Positions 30,452 through 38,554 of a stretch of 64,000 nucleotides of DNA are shown piece by piece. A program made the translations under genes and the position numbers. Every line of letters starts with the position of its first letter. Position 1 is the first letter of the stretch. The stretch is taken from positions 434,001-498,000 of the forward strand of contig NZ_LT629775.1 in the NCBI RefSeq assembly GCF_900105395.1, in the 5' to 3' direction. This DNA comes from Streptomyces sp. TLI_053. GTDB lineage: Bacteria > Actinomycetota > Actinomycetes > Streptomycetales > Streptomycetaceae. The notes below the pieces were generated by a model that saw only the letters and a list, made by a program, of their open reading frames with translations, was not told where the DNA came from and searched no databases.

Positions 30452-31768
30452 TTGAACGGCCAGCCGACCGCCGACGTGGTCGACCGGATCAAGGACATTC
30501 CCCTCTACCGCGACTCGATCGAGCAGGGCTGTTTCCCCATTCTGGAAAAGCCCGAGATCGCCCGCGGATTTCCCGGCAACTGGATGACCCCGCGCCTGTC
30601 CGCCGCCCTCGCGGCCGGTGAGGCGGAGTTCGTGCTCTCCACCGGCACCAACCACGCCCGCATGCAGATCATCCGACCGCCCTACTTCCTGCTGAAGTCC
30701 TACTACCGCCTGTGGAGCGAGCACCCCGACCTCGCCGACACCTGGCGGGAGGGCTGTCACCGGGTCTCCCTCACCACCGTCCTGGCCACCGAGCACGTCG
30801 CCCGCGTCAACGCCCGCAAGCGGGGCGAGGAACCGGCGGCCGAACCGGACGCGCAGGACCGCCGGCTGGACGACCGCACCCGCTACCTCAACCTGCGGCT
30901 GGACCCGGACCACTGGCAGCGGGCCGACGTCGAGCGCATGCTCGCCGAGATCCGCGACGCCGCCCGTGCGCACCCGCGCGGCCACTACCTCCTCGACTGC
31001 TCCTCCTCCCACCTCGCCCACCTGGTGCGCAAGGCCCGCGCCTGGGGCCTGTGGGAGGGGTTCCCGCCGCCGGCGGCCGTCGTCCACGCCTACGAGTACA
31101 CGCCCGCGAACGTGGCCCGGTACCTGCGCGAGCACTTCGACTGCCCGATCGTCGACCTGTTCGGCAGCACCGAACTCGGCTACCTCTACTACAGCGACCG
31201 CGGTGGCGACTACCGGCCCTACCTGCACGACATGAGCGTCGAACTGCTGCCCGTCGCCCCCGGCAGCACCATCCACAGCCTGATCGTCACCAGCGTGCGC
31301 AATCCCTTCATGCCGCTGGTCCGCTACCGCTCGGGCGACTGCGTCCGCACCGCGGACGGCAGCACGGACCCGGAGCGCATCACCCGCTTCTGCGGCCGTG
31401 AGAAGGAACTGCTCGCCACCCCGCGCGGCCCCCGCGCGCAGGGCGACCTCGACGAAGCCGTCAGCGCCGTCACGCCGCGGGTCTTCCTCACCCGCCTGCA
31501 CCTCGAGGAACCGGGCGGGGCCGTGCTGCGCTGCACCACCTTCGACGCCGCCCCGCTCACCCGCGCCGAGAGCGACGCCCTGGCCGCCGCGGCCGGCGAA
31601 GTCACCGGCCGGCGCTGCCGCGTGGAACACCACGACCACCTGCCCGTCGGCGCCTCCGGCAAATACGCCTGGCTCGCCGCGTCACCGAGCGCGTCACGGG
31701 CCGCATCACCGACCGCGCCCCCGAACGCCACCACGATCCCGACCACGTCGGCCGGAGGTGCCCGATGA
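30452..31768 (+). CDS. PaaK/CapK/LuxE-type AMP-dependent ligase of the GCIS peptide cluster
   Basis: A 438-residue adenylate-forming enzyme of the phenylacetate-CoA-ligase/CapK/LuxE branch. ANL motifs are present and appear intact: LSTGTNHARM (62-71, phosphate loop), DLFGSTELGYLYY (GSTE 238-241), VRYRSGDCVR (RSGD 293-296), FCGREKE (315-319) and the catalytic Lys in SGKYAWL (404). It should activate a carboxylate as acyl-AMP and pass it to a thiol or amine. Candidates are CoA, a peptide Cys, or the peptide's own C-terminus. TTG at 30452 follows a near-perfect GGAGGTGA. Its stop overlaps the next start (ATGA). The last 30 residues are a low-complexity Ser/Ala/Thr tail. Confidence 0.83.
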   Translation: MNGQPTADVVDRIKDIPLYRDSIEQGCFPILEKPEIARGFPGNWMTPRLSAALAAGEAEFVLSTGTNHARMQIIRPPYFLLKSYYRLWSEHPDLADTWREGCHRVSLTTVLATEHVARVNARKRGEEPAAEPDAQDRRLDDRTRYLNLRLDPDHWQRADVERMLAEIRDAARAHPRGHYLLDCSSSHLAHLVRKARAWGLWEGFPPPAAVVHAYEYTPANVARYLREHFDCPIVDLFGSTELGYLYYSDRGGDYRPYLHDMSVELLPVAPGSTIHSLIVTSVRNPFMPLVRYRSGDCVRTADGSTDPERITRFCGREKELLATPRGPRAQGDLDEAVSAVTPRVFLTRLHLEEPGGAVLRCTTFDAAPLTRAESDALAAAAGEVTGRRCRVEHHDHLPVGASGKYAWLAASPSASRAASPTAPPNATTIPTTSAGGAR

Positions 31769-32325
31769 CCACCCGATCCGAGTCCCGATCCGGATTCCCG
31801 GCCCGGTCCGAGGCGCCGGACCTTGTCACCGTCACGGCCACGGACCTCGAGGAACTGCTCGGCGCCGACCTCCACGCCGAGGTGGTCGCCCACACCGTCA
31901 CCCGGACCGGCTGCACACCCGCCGACGCCGGACGCCAGGTGACCGAGTGCCTGCGCTACCTCTACCTCGTGTCCCGGCACCGCGACGAACTCGCCGGCCT
32001 CTTCCTCCCCGTCGAGCAGCACATCGACGAGATCTGGCACTACCTCATCCTGCAGACCCGCGAGTACCGCGCACTGTGCGAGGAGCGGCTGCCCGGCCGG
32101 TTCTTCGTCCACCACCGCGGCATCCCGTACGAGTCCTACCAGGAGGAGCCCGGCCGCCGGCAGGCCGCCGAGGAGGCACTGCGCTGGATCCCGCTCTACT
32201 GCCGCGCCTTCGGCCCCTTCGACGAGGGTGCGCTCGCCCACTGGACCATCGTCCGCTACCTCCACGAGCACATGGGCATGTCACTGGAGGAGATCTCGGC
32301 GCTGAGCCCCCTGGCGTCCTCGTGA
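31765..32325 (+). CDS. DEIWH-motif protein of unknown function in the GCIS peptide cluster
   Basis: A 186-residue soluble protein. Its central signature runs His86, Asp88-Glu89-Ile-Trp91-His92, then LILQTREY, Cys105 and FFVHH (His116, His117), resembling a widespread bacterial family and the N-terminal part of plant glycine-rich-domain (GRDP) proteins that share D-W-H and Y-x-x-x-C. The clustered His, Asp/Glu and Cys suggest a metal site, but no activity is known to me. The first 20 residues look like a disordered leader. Coupled to the ligase by ATGA and to the exporter by GTGA, so a tailoring role on the peptide is a fair guess. Confidence 0.72.
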   Translation: MTTRSESRSGFPARSEAPDLVTVTATDLEELLGADLHAEVVAHTVTRTGCTPADAGRQVTECLRYLYLVSRHRDELAGLFLPVEQHIDEIWHYLILQTREYRALCEERLPGRFFVHHRGIPYESYQEEPGRRQAAEEALRWIPLYCRAFGPFDEGALAHWTIVRYLHEHMGMSLEEISALSPLASS

Positions 32326-33800
32326 CCGCCACCCCGCCGGCCGCCGCCGCGCCCCGCCGCCCGCCGGGGCGCGGCGGCGCCGGGCCGTCCGACTCCAAGC
32401 CGTCCGGGGCCGCACGGGCAGGGCACGGACCGGCGGGGCCCGAGGCCGCCGAGGCCCCGGACGCTCCCGAGGCACCGGACGCCCCCGAGGCACCGGAGGC
32501 CACCGAGGCCCCCGAACAGCGGCGGGTCCTCGCCGTACTGGTCGCATCGCAACTGGTCAGCGGCGCCGGGCTCACCGCCGGCATCGTCGTCGGCGCCCTG
32601 CTGGCCGAACAGATGCTCGGCTCCACCGGCCTCGCCGGCATCCCCACCGCCCTGTTCACCGGCGGATCGATGCTCGGCGCGCTCGTCGTCGGCCGGCTGT
32701 GCCAGCGGCGCGGGCGCCGCCCCGGTCTCGGCACCGGCTACGCGATCGGCGCCCTGGGCAGCGTCGGTGTGGTCGCCGCCGTGGCCCTGGACCAGGTAGC
32801 GCTGCTGCTGCCCTCGCTCCTGGTCTACGGCGCCGGCACCGCCACCAACCTCCTCGCCCGCTACGCCGGCGCGGACCTCGCCGCACCCCACCGCCGCGCC
32901 CGCGCCCTGAGTCGTGTCCTGCTCGCCGCGACCCTCGGCGCGGTCGCGGGCCCCAACCTCGTGCCGCTCACCGGCGACCTCGCCCGTGCCTGGGGCATCC
33001 CCCCACTGGCCGGGCCCTTCCTGCTCGCCGCGCTCGGCTACACGGCGGCGGCCGTCCTGCTCACCGCGCTGCTGCGGCCCGATCCCCTCCACCTGGCGCA
33101 GGCCCGGCTCCCCGCCCCGGAGGCCCCGGCCGCCGACGGGGACGCGAGTGACGGCTCCGATTCCGGCGACGGGGCCCACCCGGTACGGAAGCTACGGAAG
33201 GAGGCGGACCGGCGACGAGGGCCGGGATTCGCCACCGGCCTGTGGATCATGCTGCTCGGCCAGCTGCCCAAGGTCGCCCTGATGACCATGACGCCCGTCC
33301 ACCTGGCCGCCAACGGCCACGGCACCGGCACGATCGGCCTGGTCGTCTCGCTCCACATCGCCGCGATGTTCCTGCCCTCCCCGCTCACCGGCCTCCTGAC
33401 CGACCGGCTCGGCGCCCTCCCCGTCGCCGCCGCCTCCGGCGTCCTGCTCTGCGCGGCCGCACTCCTGGCCGCCGCCGCACCGGGCGACTCCGTGCCCCTC
33501 CTAGCCCTGGCCCTCACCCTCGCCGGCATCGCCTGGAACCTCGGCCTGGTCAGCGGAACGGCCGTGATCACGGCCGCGCTGCCGCCTGGGCGCGGTGCGA
33601 GCACCCAGGGTCTGGCCGACGTCGGCCTCGCCGTCGCGGGCAGCACCGGCGGCCTGCTCTCGGGCCTGGTCGTCACGGCCGGCGGCTACGACGCCCTGGC
33701 CCTCGGCTGCGCGCTGACGGCCCTCCTGGTCACACCACTGGCACTGCGGCAGCGCCTGACCGCGCTCGAACAGGAGCGGACCGGCGCGCCCGCCGGGTGA
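32322..33800 (+). CDS. MFS exporter of the GCIS peptide cluster
   Basis: A 492-residue major facilitator with about 12 predicted membrane segments from residue 68 on (VLAVLVASQLVSGAGLTAG, PALLLPSLLVYG-type stretches, GLWIMLLGQLPKVALMTM, TGLLTDRLGALPVAAASG). GRLCQRRGRRPG between segments 2 and 3 matches the MFS loop motif. The cytosolic N-terminus is a roughly 65-residue Pro/Ala/Glu repeat (APEAPDAPEAPEATEAPE). Start GTG overlaps the DEIWH gene stop. As the last gene of the operon it probably exports the peptide product or gives self-protection. Confidence 0.87.
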   Translation: MTATPPAAAAPRRPPGRGGAGPSDSKPSGAARAGHGPAGPEAAEAPDAPEAPDAPEAPEATEAPEQRRVLAVLVASQLVSGAGLTAGIVVGALLAEQMLGSTGLAGIPTALFTGGSMLGALVVGRLCQRRGRRPGLGTGYAIGALGSVGVVAAVALDQVALLLPSLLVYGAGTATNLLARYAGADLAAPHRRARALSRVLLAATLGAVAGPNLVPLTGDLARAWGIPPLAGPFLLAALGYTAAAVLLTALLRPDPLHLAQARLPAPEAPAADGDASDGSDSGDGAHPVRKLRKEADRRRGPGFATGLWIMLLGQLPKVALMTMTPVHLAANGHGTGTIGLVVSLHIAAMFLPSPLTGLLTDRLGALPVAAASGVLLCAAALLAAAAPGDSVPLLALALTLAGIAWNLGLVSGTAVITAALPPGRGASTQGLADVGLAVAGSTGGLLSGLVVTAGGYDALALGCALTALLVTPLALRQRLTALEQERTGAPAG

Positions 33801-33805
33801 AGCGG

Positions 33806-33836
33806 GGCGCGGGCGGCGAGCACTGCCGCCCGCGCC
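33806..33836 (+). terminator. Terminator hairpin of the GCIS peptide operon
   Basis: GGCGCGGGCGGC and GCCGCCCGCGCC form a perfect 12-bp stem with a 7-nt loop, starting 6 nt after the exporter stop. It closes the operon before the minus-strand tetR gene. Confidence 0.75.
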
Positions 33837-33949
33837 GCCGTCGCCGTCGCACGGCAATCCGGCCGGGGCCCCGGGCGCCGTCCGGTGCGGCTCCGGAGAG
33901 GACGGCGCGGGGCGATCGGCGCACGACACCCCGCGCCGGCCCGCGCGGG

Positions 33950-34558
33950 TCAGGGGTGCTGGGCGAGGGTGTGGCCGGTGACCGCACGGGCTTGGGCGTG
34001 CAGGGCGGTGAGGACCTCGTCGCGGGTGCGCCGGCCGGCGAGGATCTCCATCTGGTAGCCGTCCTCCAGTGCGACGAAGTTCGCGGCGAGCAGACGGGGC
34101 GGGTCCTGGAGGGTGAAGTGGCCCTGCACCTGACCGAGGATCAGAATCGCTGCATACAACGCGATCTGACGCTCGGTCAGAGCACTGTCGAGGACGGCGG
34201 CCCTGGCATCGCGCAGGCAGCGGGGCCAGCACTCGAAGAGCAGGCGCGTCAGCGTGTCGTCGGGGCCGGTCGCCACGCCTCGGTCGATGCACGCGCGCAG
34301 CTGGTCGCGGGCGTCGGTGAAACGGCTCGCGGCCTCTTCGCGTTCCTCGCTGTAGCGCTCGATGGCCTGCCGGTAGGTGGTATGGACCAGTTCGTCGAGG
34401 TCTCCGTAGTAGAGGACCGCGGCCGGAGTGATGCCGGCGGCCTCGGCGACGTCGCGAAGGCGCAGTCCTTCCAGGCCGCGGGCGGCCAGTGCCTGCTCCA
34501 CGGCCCTGCCGAGTTCGGCCCGGCGGGCCTCCTTGCCCACGCTCTTCCTGCCAGCCAC
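33950..34558 (-). CDS. TetR family transcriptional regulator
   Basis: A 202-residue regulator. The helix-turn-helix (GLRLRDVAEAAGITPAAVLYYG at about residues 31-52) and the C-terminal domain (FVALEDGYQMEILAGRRT) fit the BetI/RutR-like TetR group that controls amine and nitrogen catabolism. GTG at 34558. It diverges from an amino-acid permease/nitrilase operon, with an inverted repeat in between, and probably represses it until an amine or amide substrate is present. Confidence 0.88.
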   Translation of the reverse strand: MAGRKSVGKEARRAELGRAVEQALAARGLEGLRLRDVAEAAGITPAAVLYYGDLDELVHTTYRQAIERYSEEREEAASRFTDARDQLRACIDRGVATGPDDTLTRLLFECWPRCLRDARAAVLDSALTERQIALYAAILILGQVQGHFTLQDPPRLLAANFVALEDGYQMEILAGRRTRDEVLTALHAQARAVTGHTLAQHP

Positions 34559-34651
34559 GGTGCGCCGCTCTCCTGTCGCCGTCTCTACTGTACGAATATT
34601 TAACGCTACCCCACCGCCTATTGACTGGCGAGAGCCCCATGATTTAAATCT

Positions 34652-34666
34652 GCGTTTAACAAACGC
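34652..34666. promoter_or_regulatory. Candidate TetR operator before the permease gene
   Basis: GCGTTT-AAC-AAACGC, a perfect 6-bp inverted repeat 20 nt upstream of the permease start. ATTTAAAT (34642-34649) and AATATT near 34594 add AT-rich palindromes in the same 128-nt divergent promoter. Confidence 0.6.
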
Positions 34667-34686
34667 GCAGGGCTCACGGAGGCACC

Positions 34687-36219
34687 ATGACCAACGCGAC
34701 CGACGTCGGGGCGACCACCGGACCGTCCAGACCTTCCCCCACCGACAAAGGACTGCGCGGCGGCTCGGTCGGCCTGTTCGCCGCCGTCACCCTCGGGCTG
34801 TCGTCCGTCGCCCCGGCCTACAGCATCGCCGTCACGCTCGGCTTCGTGACCCTCGTCGCCGGCCACCTCGCCCCGGCCGCCCTGCTGCTGGGGTTCGTGC
34901 CCATCCTGCTCACCGCGTTCGCCTTCCGCGAGCTCAACCGCGAGATGCCCGACTGCGGCACCACCTTCGTCTGGGTCACCCGCGCCTTCGGACCTCTGGC
35001 GGGCTGGCTCACCGGCGGGTGGATCGTCCAGTGCGCGACCCTCATCGCGATGACGGCCCTGGCCCAGGTCGGCGCCACCTACCTGCTCGACCTGACCGGC
35101 CTGCACGTCCTGGCCGGCGACAGCACCGCCGTGGCGGCGACCGCCGTCCTCCTGCTCGCGGCCGTCACGGCCATCGCCCACCGCGGCCTGCAGCTGGCCG
35201 CCTCCGTCCAGTACGTGATGCTCGCCCTGCAGCTCGCCGCCCTGCTCGGCTTCGGCATCGCCGCCTTCGCCCGTCCCGGCGCGACCGGTCCGTCCGGTCC
35301 GTCCCTGGGCTGGCTCGATCCGTTCGCGTTCACCGGTCCCGGGCAACTCACCGAAGCCGTGATGCTCTGCCTGTTCATCTACTGGGGCTGGGACGCCCTC
35401 CTCACGGCCAACGAGGAGACCCGCGACGGCGAACGCGTGGCCGGCCAGGCGGCCGTCATCTCCACCCTGGTGCTTCTGGGCACCTACCTGTTCACCGCCT
35501 TCGCGGCCATCGGCTTCGCCGGAACGGGCGACAGCGGAACCGGACTCGGGAACGCCGACAACGCCGGCGACATCCTGGCCGCCCTCGCACCACCCGTCCT
35601 CGGCCCGGCCCTGTCCAAGGTGATGCAGCTGGCCGTCTGCGTCTCGGCCGTCTCGGCCCTGCTCACCTGCCTCGTCGGCTCCTCCCGCGGCACCCTGTCC
35701 ATGGCCGCGCACGGAGCCCTGCCGCGTGCCTTCGCCCGCATCCACCCGCGCCACCGAACCCCTGGCTTCGGGACCGTGTTCCTCGGCACCGCGGCGGCCG
35801 GACTGCTGGTGCTGCTCACCCTCGTCTCCGGCCGCTTCCTCGGCGACGCCATCCTGTGCATCGGCCTGCTCATCGCCTGCTACTACGGCACCACCGCCCT
35901 GGCCTGCGTCTGGTACTTCCGCTCCCGGCTCCGCACCTCGCCGCGCGACCTGGTGCTGCGGGGCGTGCTTCCCCTGGCCGGCGGCCTGATGATGCTGGCC
36001 GCCTTCGCCCGCAGCGCCTACGACATGTACGACCCCGGCTACGGCGCCACCTCCTTCCACGGCGTCGGCGGGGTGTTCCTCCTCGGGGCCGGTTCCCTGG
36101 CCGCCGGCGCCCTCGCCCTGGCCGTCGCCCGTACCCGGTTCCGCCCCTTCTTCCGCAACGGCCGCACCGCGGTCGCCGAGCCCGCCGTCGCCACCACCAC
36201 CACCACCATCGAGGACTGA
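34687..36219 (+). CDS. APC family amino-acid/amine permease
   Basis: A 510-residue membrane transporter of the amino acid-polyamine-organocation family with about 12 membrane segments. GSVGLFAAVTLGLSSVAPAYSIAV is the conserved first helix with its unwound substrate site; FRELNREMPDCGTTFVWVTRAFGPLAGWLTGG matches the loop and third helix of the family, and LFIYWGWDALLTANEETRDGERVAG the sixth to seventh. The tail is Ala/Thr-rich. It is followed after 8 nt by a nitrilase-type hydrolase and preceded by a divergent TetR gene, suggesting uptake and breakdown of an amino acid, amine or amide. Confidence 0.9.
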   Translation: MTNATDVGATTGPSRPSPTDKGLRGGSVGLFAAVTLGLSSVAPAYSIAVTLGFVTLVAGHLAPAALLLGFVPILLTAFAFRELNREMPDCGTTFVWVTRAFGPLAGWLTGGWIVQCATLIAMTALAQVGATYLLDLTGLHVLAGDSTAVAATAVLLLAAVTAIAHRGLQLAASVQYVMLALQLAALLGFGIAAFARPGATGPSGPSLGWLDPFAFTGPGQLTEAVMLCLFIYWGWDALLTANEETRDGERVAGQAAVISTLVLLGTYLFTAFAAIGFAGTGDSGTGLGNADNAGDILAALAPPVLGPALSKVMQLAVCVSAVSALLTCLVGSSRGTLSMAAHGALPRAFARIHPRHRTPGFGTVFLGTAAAGLLVLLTLVSGRFLGDAILCIGLLIACYYGTTALACVWYFRSRLRTSPRDLVLRGVLPLAGGLMMLAAFARSAYDMYDPGYGATSFHGVGGVFLLGAGSLAAGALALAVARTRFRPFFRNGRTAVAEPAVATTTTTIED

Positions 36220-36227
36220 ACCGACCC

Positions 36228-37109
36228 ATGCGCTCACTCGTCGTCGCCGCCGTCCAGACCGCCCCCGTCCCCCACGACATCGAGGCCACCTGGGAACGCT
36301 TCGCCCACCAGGTCCGCACCACCCGCGAGCTGTTCCCCCACGTCCAGCTCGTCGTCGTCCCCGAACTCCTGCTCGCCGCCGAGGGCGCCCTCCTCCGGCC
36401 GGCCCCGCAGGACTGGACGGAACACACCGCCGTCACGATCCCGGGCCCGCTGACCGACCGGATCTGCGCGCTCGCCGAGGAGACCGGGCTGTGGCTCGTC
36501 CCCGGCAGCATCTACGAGCGCGGGCCGGACGGGCGGATCCACAACACGGCGATCGCCGTCTCCCCCGAGGGCCGGATCGCCGCCCGCTACCGCAAGGTCT
36601 TCCCCTGGCAGCCCTACGAGAAGTCGGTCCCCGGCAGCGAGTTCACCGTCTTCGACATCCCGGGCACCGGCCGCGTCGGCCTGGCCGTCTGCTACGACGG
36701 TTCGTTCCCCGAGACGGTGCGCCAACTGGCATGGCTCGGCGCCGAGATCGTCATCCAGCCCACCCTCACCCCCACCCGTGACCGCGAGATGGAACTCGTG
36801 TGCGCACGCGCCAACGCCTGGACCAACCAGGTGTTCGTGGTGAACGTCAACGCCTCCGACCCGGCGGGCGTCGGCTCCAGCACGATCGTCGACCCCGAGG
36901 GAATCGTCCGCCAGCAGGCCGGCCCCGGCGAGGAGATCCTCGTCGACGTCCTCGACCTCGACACCGTCACCCGCGTCCGCCGGTACGGCTCCGCCGGCCT
37001 CAACCGCCCCTGGAGCCAACTCGCCCGCTACGGCGAGGCGATCCGACTGCCCATGTACGGTGGCGGCGGCTTCGTCGCGCCCGAGTGGCTGACGGACGAG
37101 AGCGTCTGA
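36228..37109 (+). CDS. Carbon-nitrogen hydrolase (nitrilase superfamily)
   Basis: A 293-residue nitrilase-superfamily enzyme. The Glu-Lys-Cys triad is visible at Glu46 (VVPELLL), Lys123 (RYRKVFPW) and Cys155 (AVCYDGSFPE). It hydrolyses a C-N bond in an amide, carbamoyl compound or nitrile; the CYDGSFPE loop is closer to amidases/N-carbamoyl hydrolases than to true nitrilases, but the substrate cannot be named. Cotranscribed with the APC permease 8 nt upstream, so it probably acts on what that permease imports. Confidence 0.88.
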   Translation: MRSLVVAAVQTAPVPHDIEATWERFAHQVRTTRELFPHVQLVVVPELLLAAEGALLRPAPQDWTEHTAVTIPGPLTDRICALAEETGLWLVPGSIYERGPDGRIHNTAIAVSPEGRIAARYRKVFPWQPYEKSVPGSEFTVFDIPGTGRVGLAVCYDGSFPETVRQLAWLGAEIVIQPTLTPTRDREMELVCARANAWTNQVFVVNVNASDPAGVGSSTIVDPEGIVRQQAGPGEEILVDVLDLDTVTRVRRYGSAGLNRPWSQLARYGEAIRLPMYGGGGFVAPEWLTDESV

Positions 37110-37179
37110 CAGCGGTTCGATCGGCGGAGGCGGCACCGGGACCGGGACGAGACCGGGAGCGGGACCGGGACCGGGTCGC

Positions 37180-37257
37180 CCGGCCGGGCGGGTGGCCGGG
37201 CGGGCGGGTGGCCGGGCGGGCGGGCGGGTGGCCGGGCAGGCGGGTGGCCGGGCGGAC
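37180..37257. repeat. G-rich CCGGGCGGGTGG-type minisatellite
   Basis: Four to five variable copies (12-20 bp) built from CCGGGC(GGGC)nGGGTGG, giving many GGG runs on the plus strand in the gap between the nitrilase and a membrane-protein gene. G-quadruplex formation is possible. The preceding 50 nt are repeats of GGGACCGGGA type. Confidence 0.75.
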
Positions 37258-37343
37258 GCTATGACGCCCGGCCGGGCAGAATGATCGATCGAACGCGCAC
37301 CGACCCCTGTCGGCAGCCGCTCAGGACGGACAGAATCACCCGT

Positions 37344-38456
37344 ATGACAACCGCCACGGTCGAAACTCCCACCGGCGCCGCTCCCCTGGACCTCGCCAGG
37401 GGATTCCTCACCGGCGGAGTGATCGGGGCATCGCTGGCCGCCTTCGTCGTCGGCTGCACTCTCGGCAGGGTCCCGCTGATCATCGCCGGGCCGGCCCTGC
37501 TCGCGGCCTACGCACTGCTGTTCCGCCTCGCCGGCGCGCCGCGCCGGGCCCGGGAGGGTGCCCGGGCCCCCCTCACAGCGCTGGCACTGATCGACGGACG
37601 GGAGGTGCTGCGTACGGGCCGGGAGACGGACGTCCCGGTGCGCTTCGACCTGAGCGTCGCCCCGGACGGGGCACCCCCCTTCCGCATCCGGTTCACCCAG
37701 GACGTGCACGTCTCCGAGCTCGCCGACCACCGGGCCGGCGCGGTCCTGGTGGTCCGCTACGCTCCGGACCGGCCGTGGCTGCTGCGGATCGTCAAGCGGC
37801 CCACCCCGGAGTGGGAGGACCGCGCGGCGGGCGCCGTCCTGGAGCCGGCACCCGGACCGGTCGTGGTGGCGGACCGCAAGGACGGCTGTCTCTGGAGCCT
37901 GACCACCCTCCTCGGGGTACTGCTCGGCGCGGCCGCCGTGGTCCTGCTCATGCGGGCCGAGCTGTTCGGGAAGGACACCGACGCACCCGCCGCCCGGCCC
38001 GTCGCCTCGTCGAGCACGAGTACGAGTACGAGCACGTTGACGGTGACGGCTACGGTCACCTCCTCGGCCACCGGCACGGTGACCTTCGGCCCCGGCCGGT
38101 CGGTGCTGGACCGGGGCGTGCTGCGGGAGGCCGTCCAGTCGCTCACCGGGGGCGGGGACGGCAAGCAGGCGCTGACCGTCGTGGTGCGGGAGCAGTTGCT
38201 GACGGTGGTGTTCGCCCCGGAGGGGGTGAGCGCCCCGGCGTTCGACCCGCGGTCGCTGCCGTTCGACCGGGTGCCCGCGCTGGTCGAGGAGGCCAGGACC
38301 ACGCTCGGTGTCGACGCGCCGCACACCTGGCAGCTTTCCGCGGAACGCCTGGCCGGTGCCCTCACGATCAGGATCGGCGTGACCGGGGCCGGCGGATCGG
38401 CCTCGCTGGAGGCGGACGGGCAAGGCGTGGTGGTGCGGCGCAGCCCGGTCCGTTGA
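37344..38456 (+). CDS. Membrane protein of unknown function
   Basis: A 370-residue protein with two hydrophobic N-terminal segments (GGVIGASLAAFVVG, IAGPALLAAYALLF), a soluble beta-rich middle (about 75-180; VPVRFDLSVAPDG, AGAVLVVRYAPDRPWLLRIV), one further segment (LGVLLGAAAVVLLM) and an extracytoplasmic domain after a Ser/Thr linker (STSTSTSTLTVTATVTSS). No family recognised. ATG at 37344 is preferred to 37281 because codon use turns typical there. Next to a DUF3592 protein, which shares the layout of helices plus a beta-domain. Confidence 0.7.
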   Translation: MTTATVETPTGAAPLDLARGFLTGGVIGASLAAFVVGCTLGRVPLIIAGPALLAAYALLFRLAGAPRRAREGARAPLTALALIDGREVLRTGRETDVPVRFDLSVAPDGAPPFRIRFTQDVHVSELADHRAGAVLVVRYAPDRPWLLRIVKRPTPEWEDRAAGAVLEPAPGPVVVADRKDGCLWSLTTLLGVLLGAAAVVLLMRAELFGKDTDAPAARPVASSSTSTSTSTLTVTATVTSSATGTVTFGPGRSVLDRGVLREAVQSLTGGGDGKQALTVVVREQLLTVVFAPEGVSAPAFDPRSLPFDRVPALVEEARTTLGVDAPHTWQLSAERLAGALTIRIGVTGAGGSASLEADGQGVVVRRSPVR

Positions 38457-38554
38457 GGGAGTGCCGCAGGGGTGGACCGGGGTGCCGGGGTGCGTGACCG
38501 GGACGGCGCGGGCCGGTGGAGCGACGGGGTCGGAACGACAGGAGGGACGGGCGG

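Noticed and set aside
30090..33800. Lanthipeptide or thiopeptide cluster
   Set aside because: Although the peptide has Cys and Ser, no LanB/C/M/KC, YcaO or radical-SAM gene is within reach.
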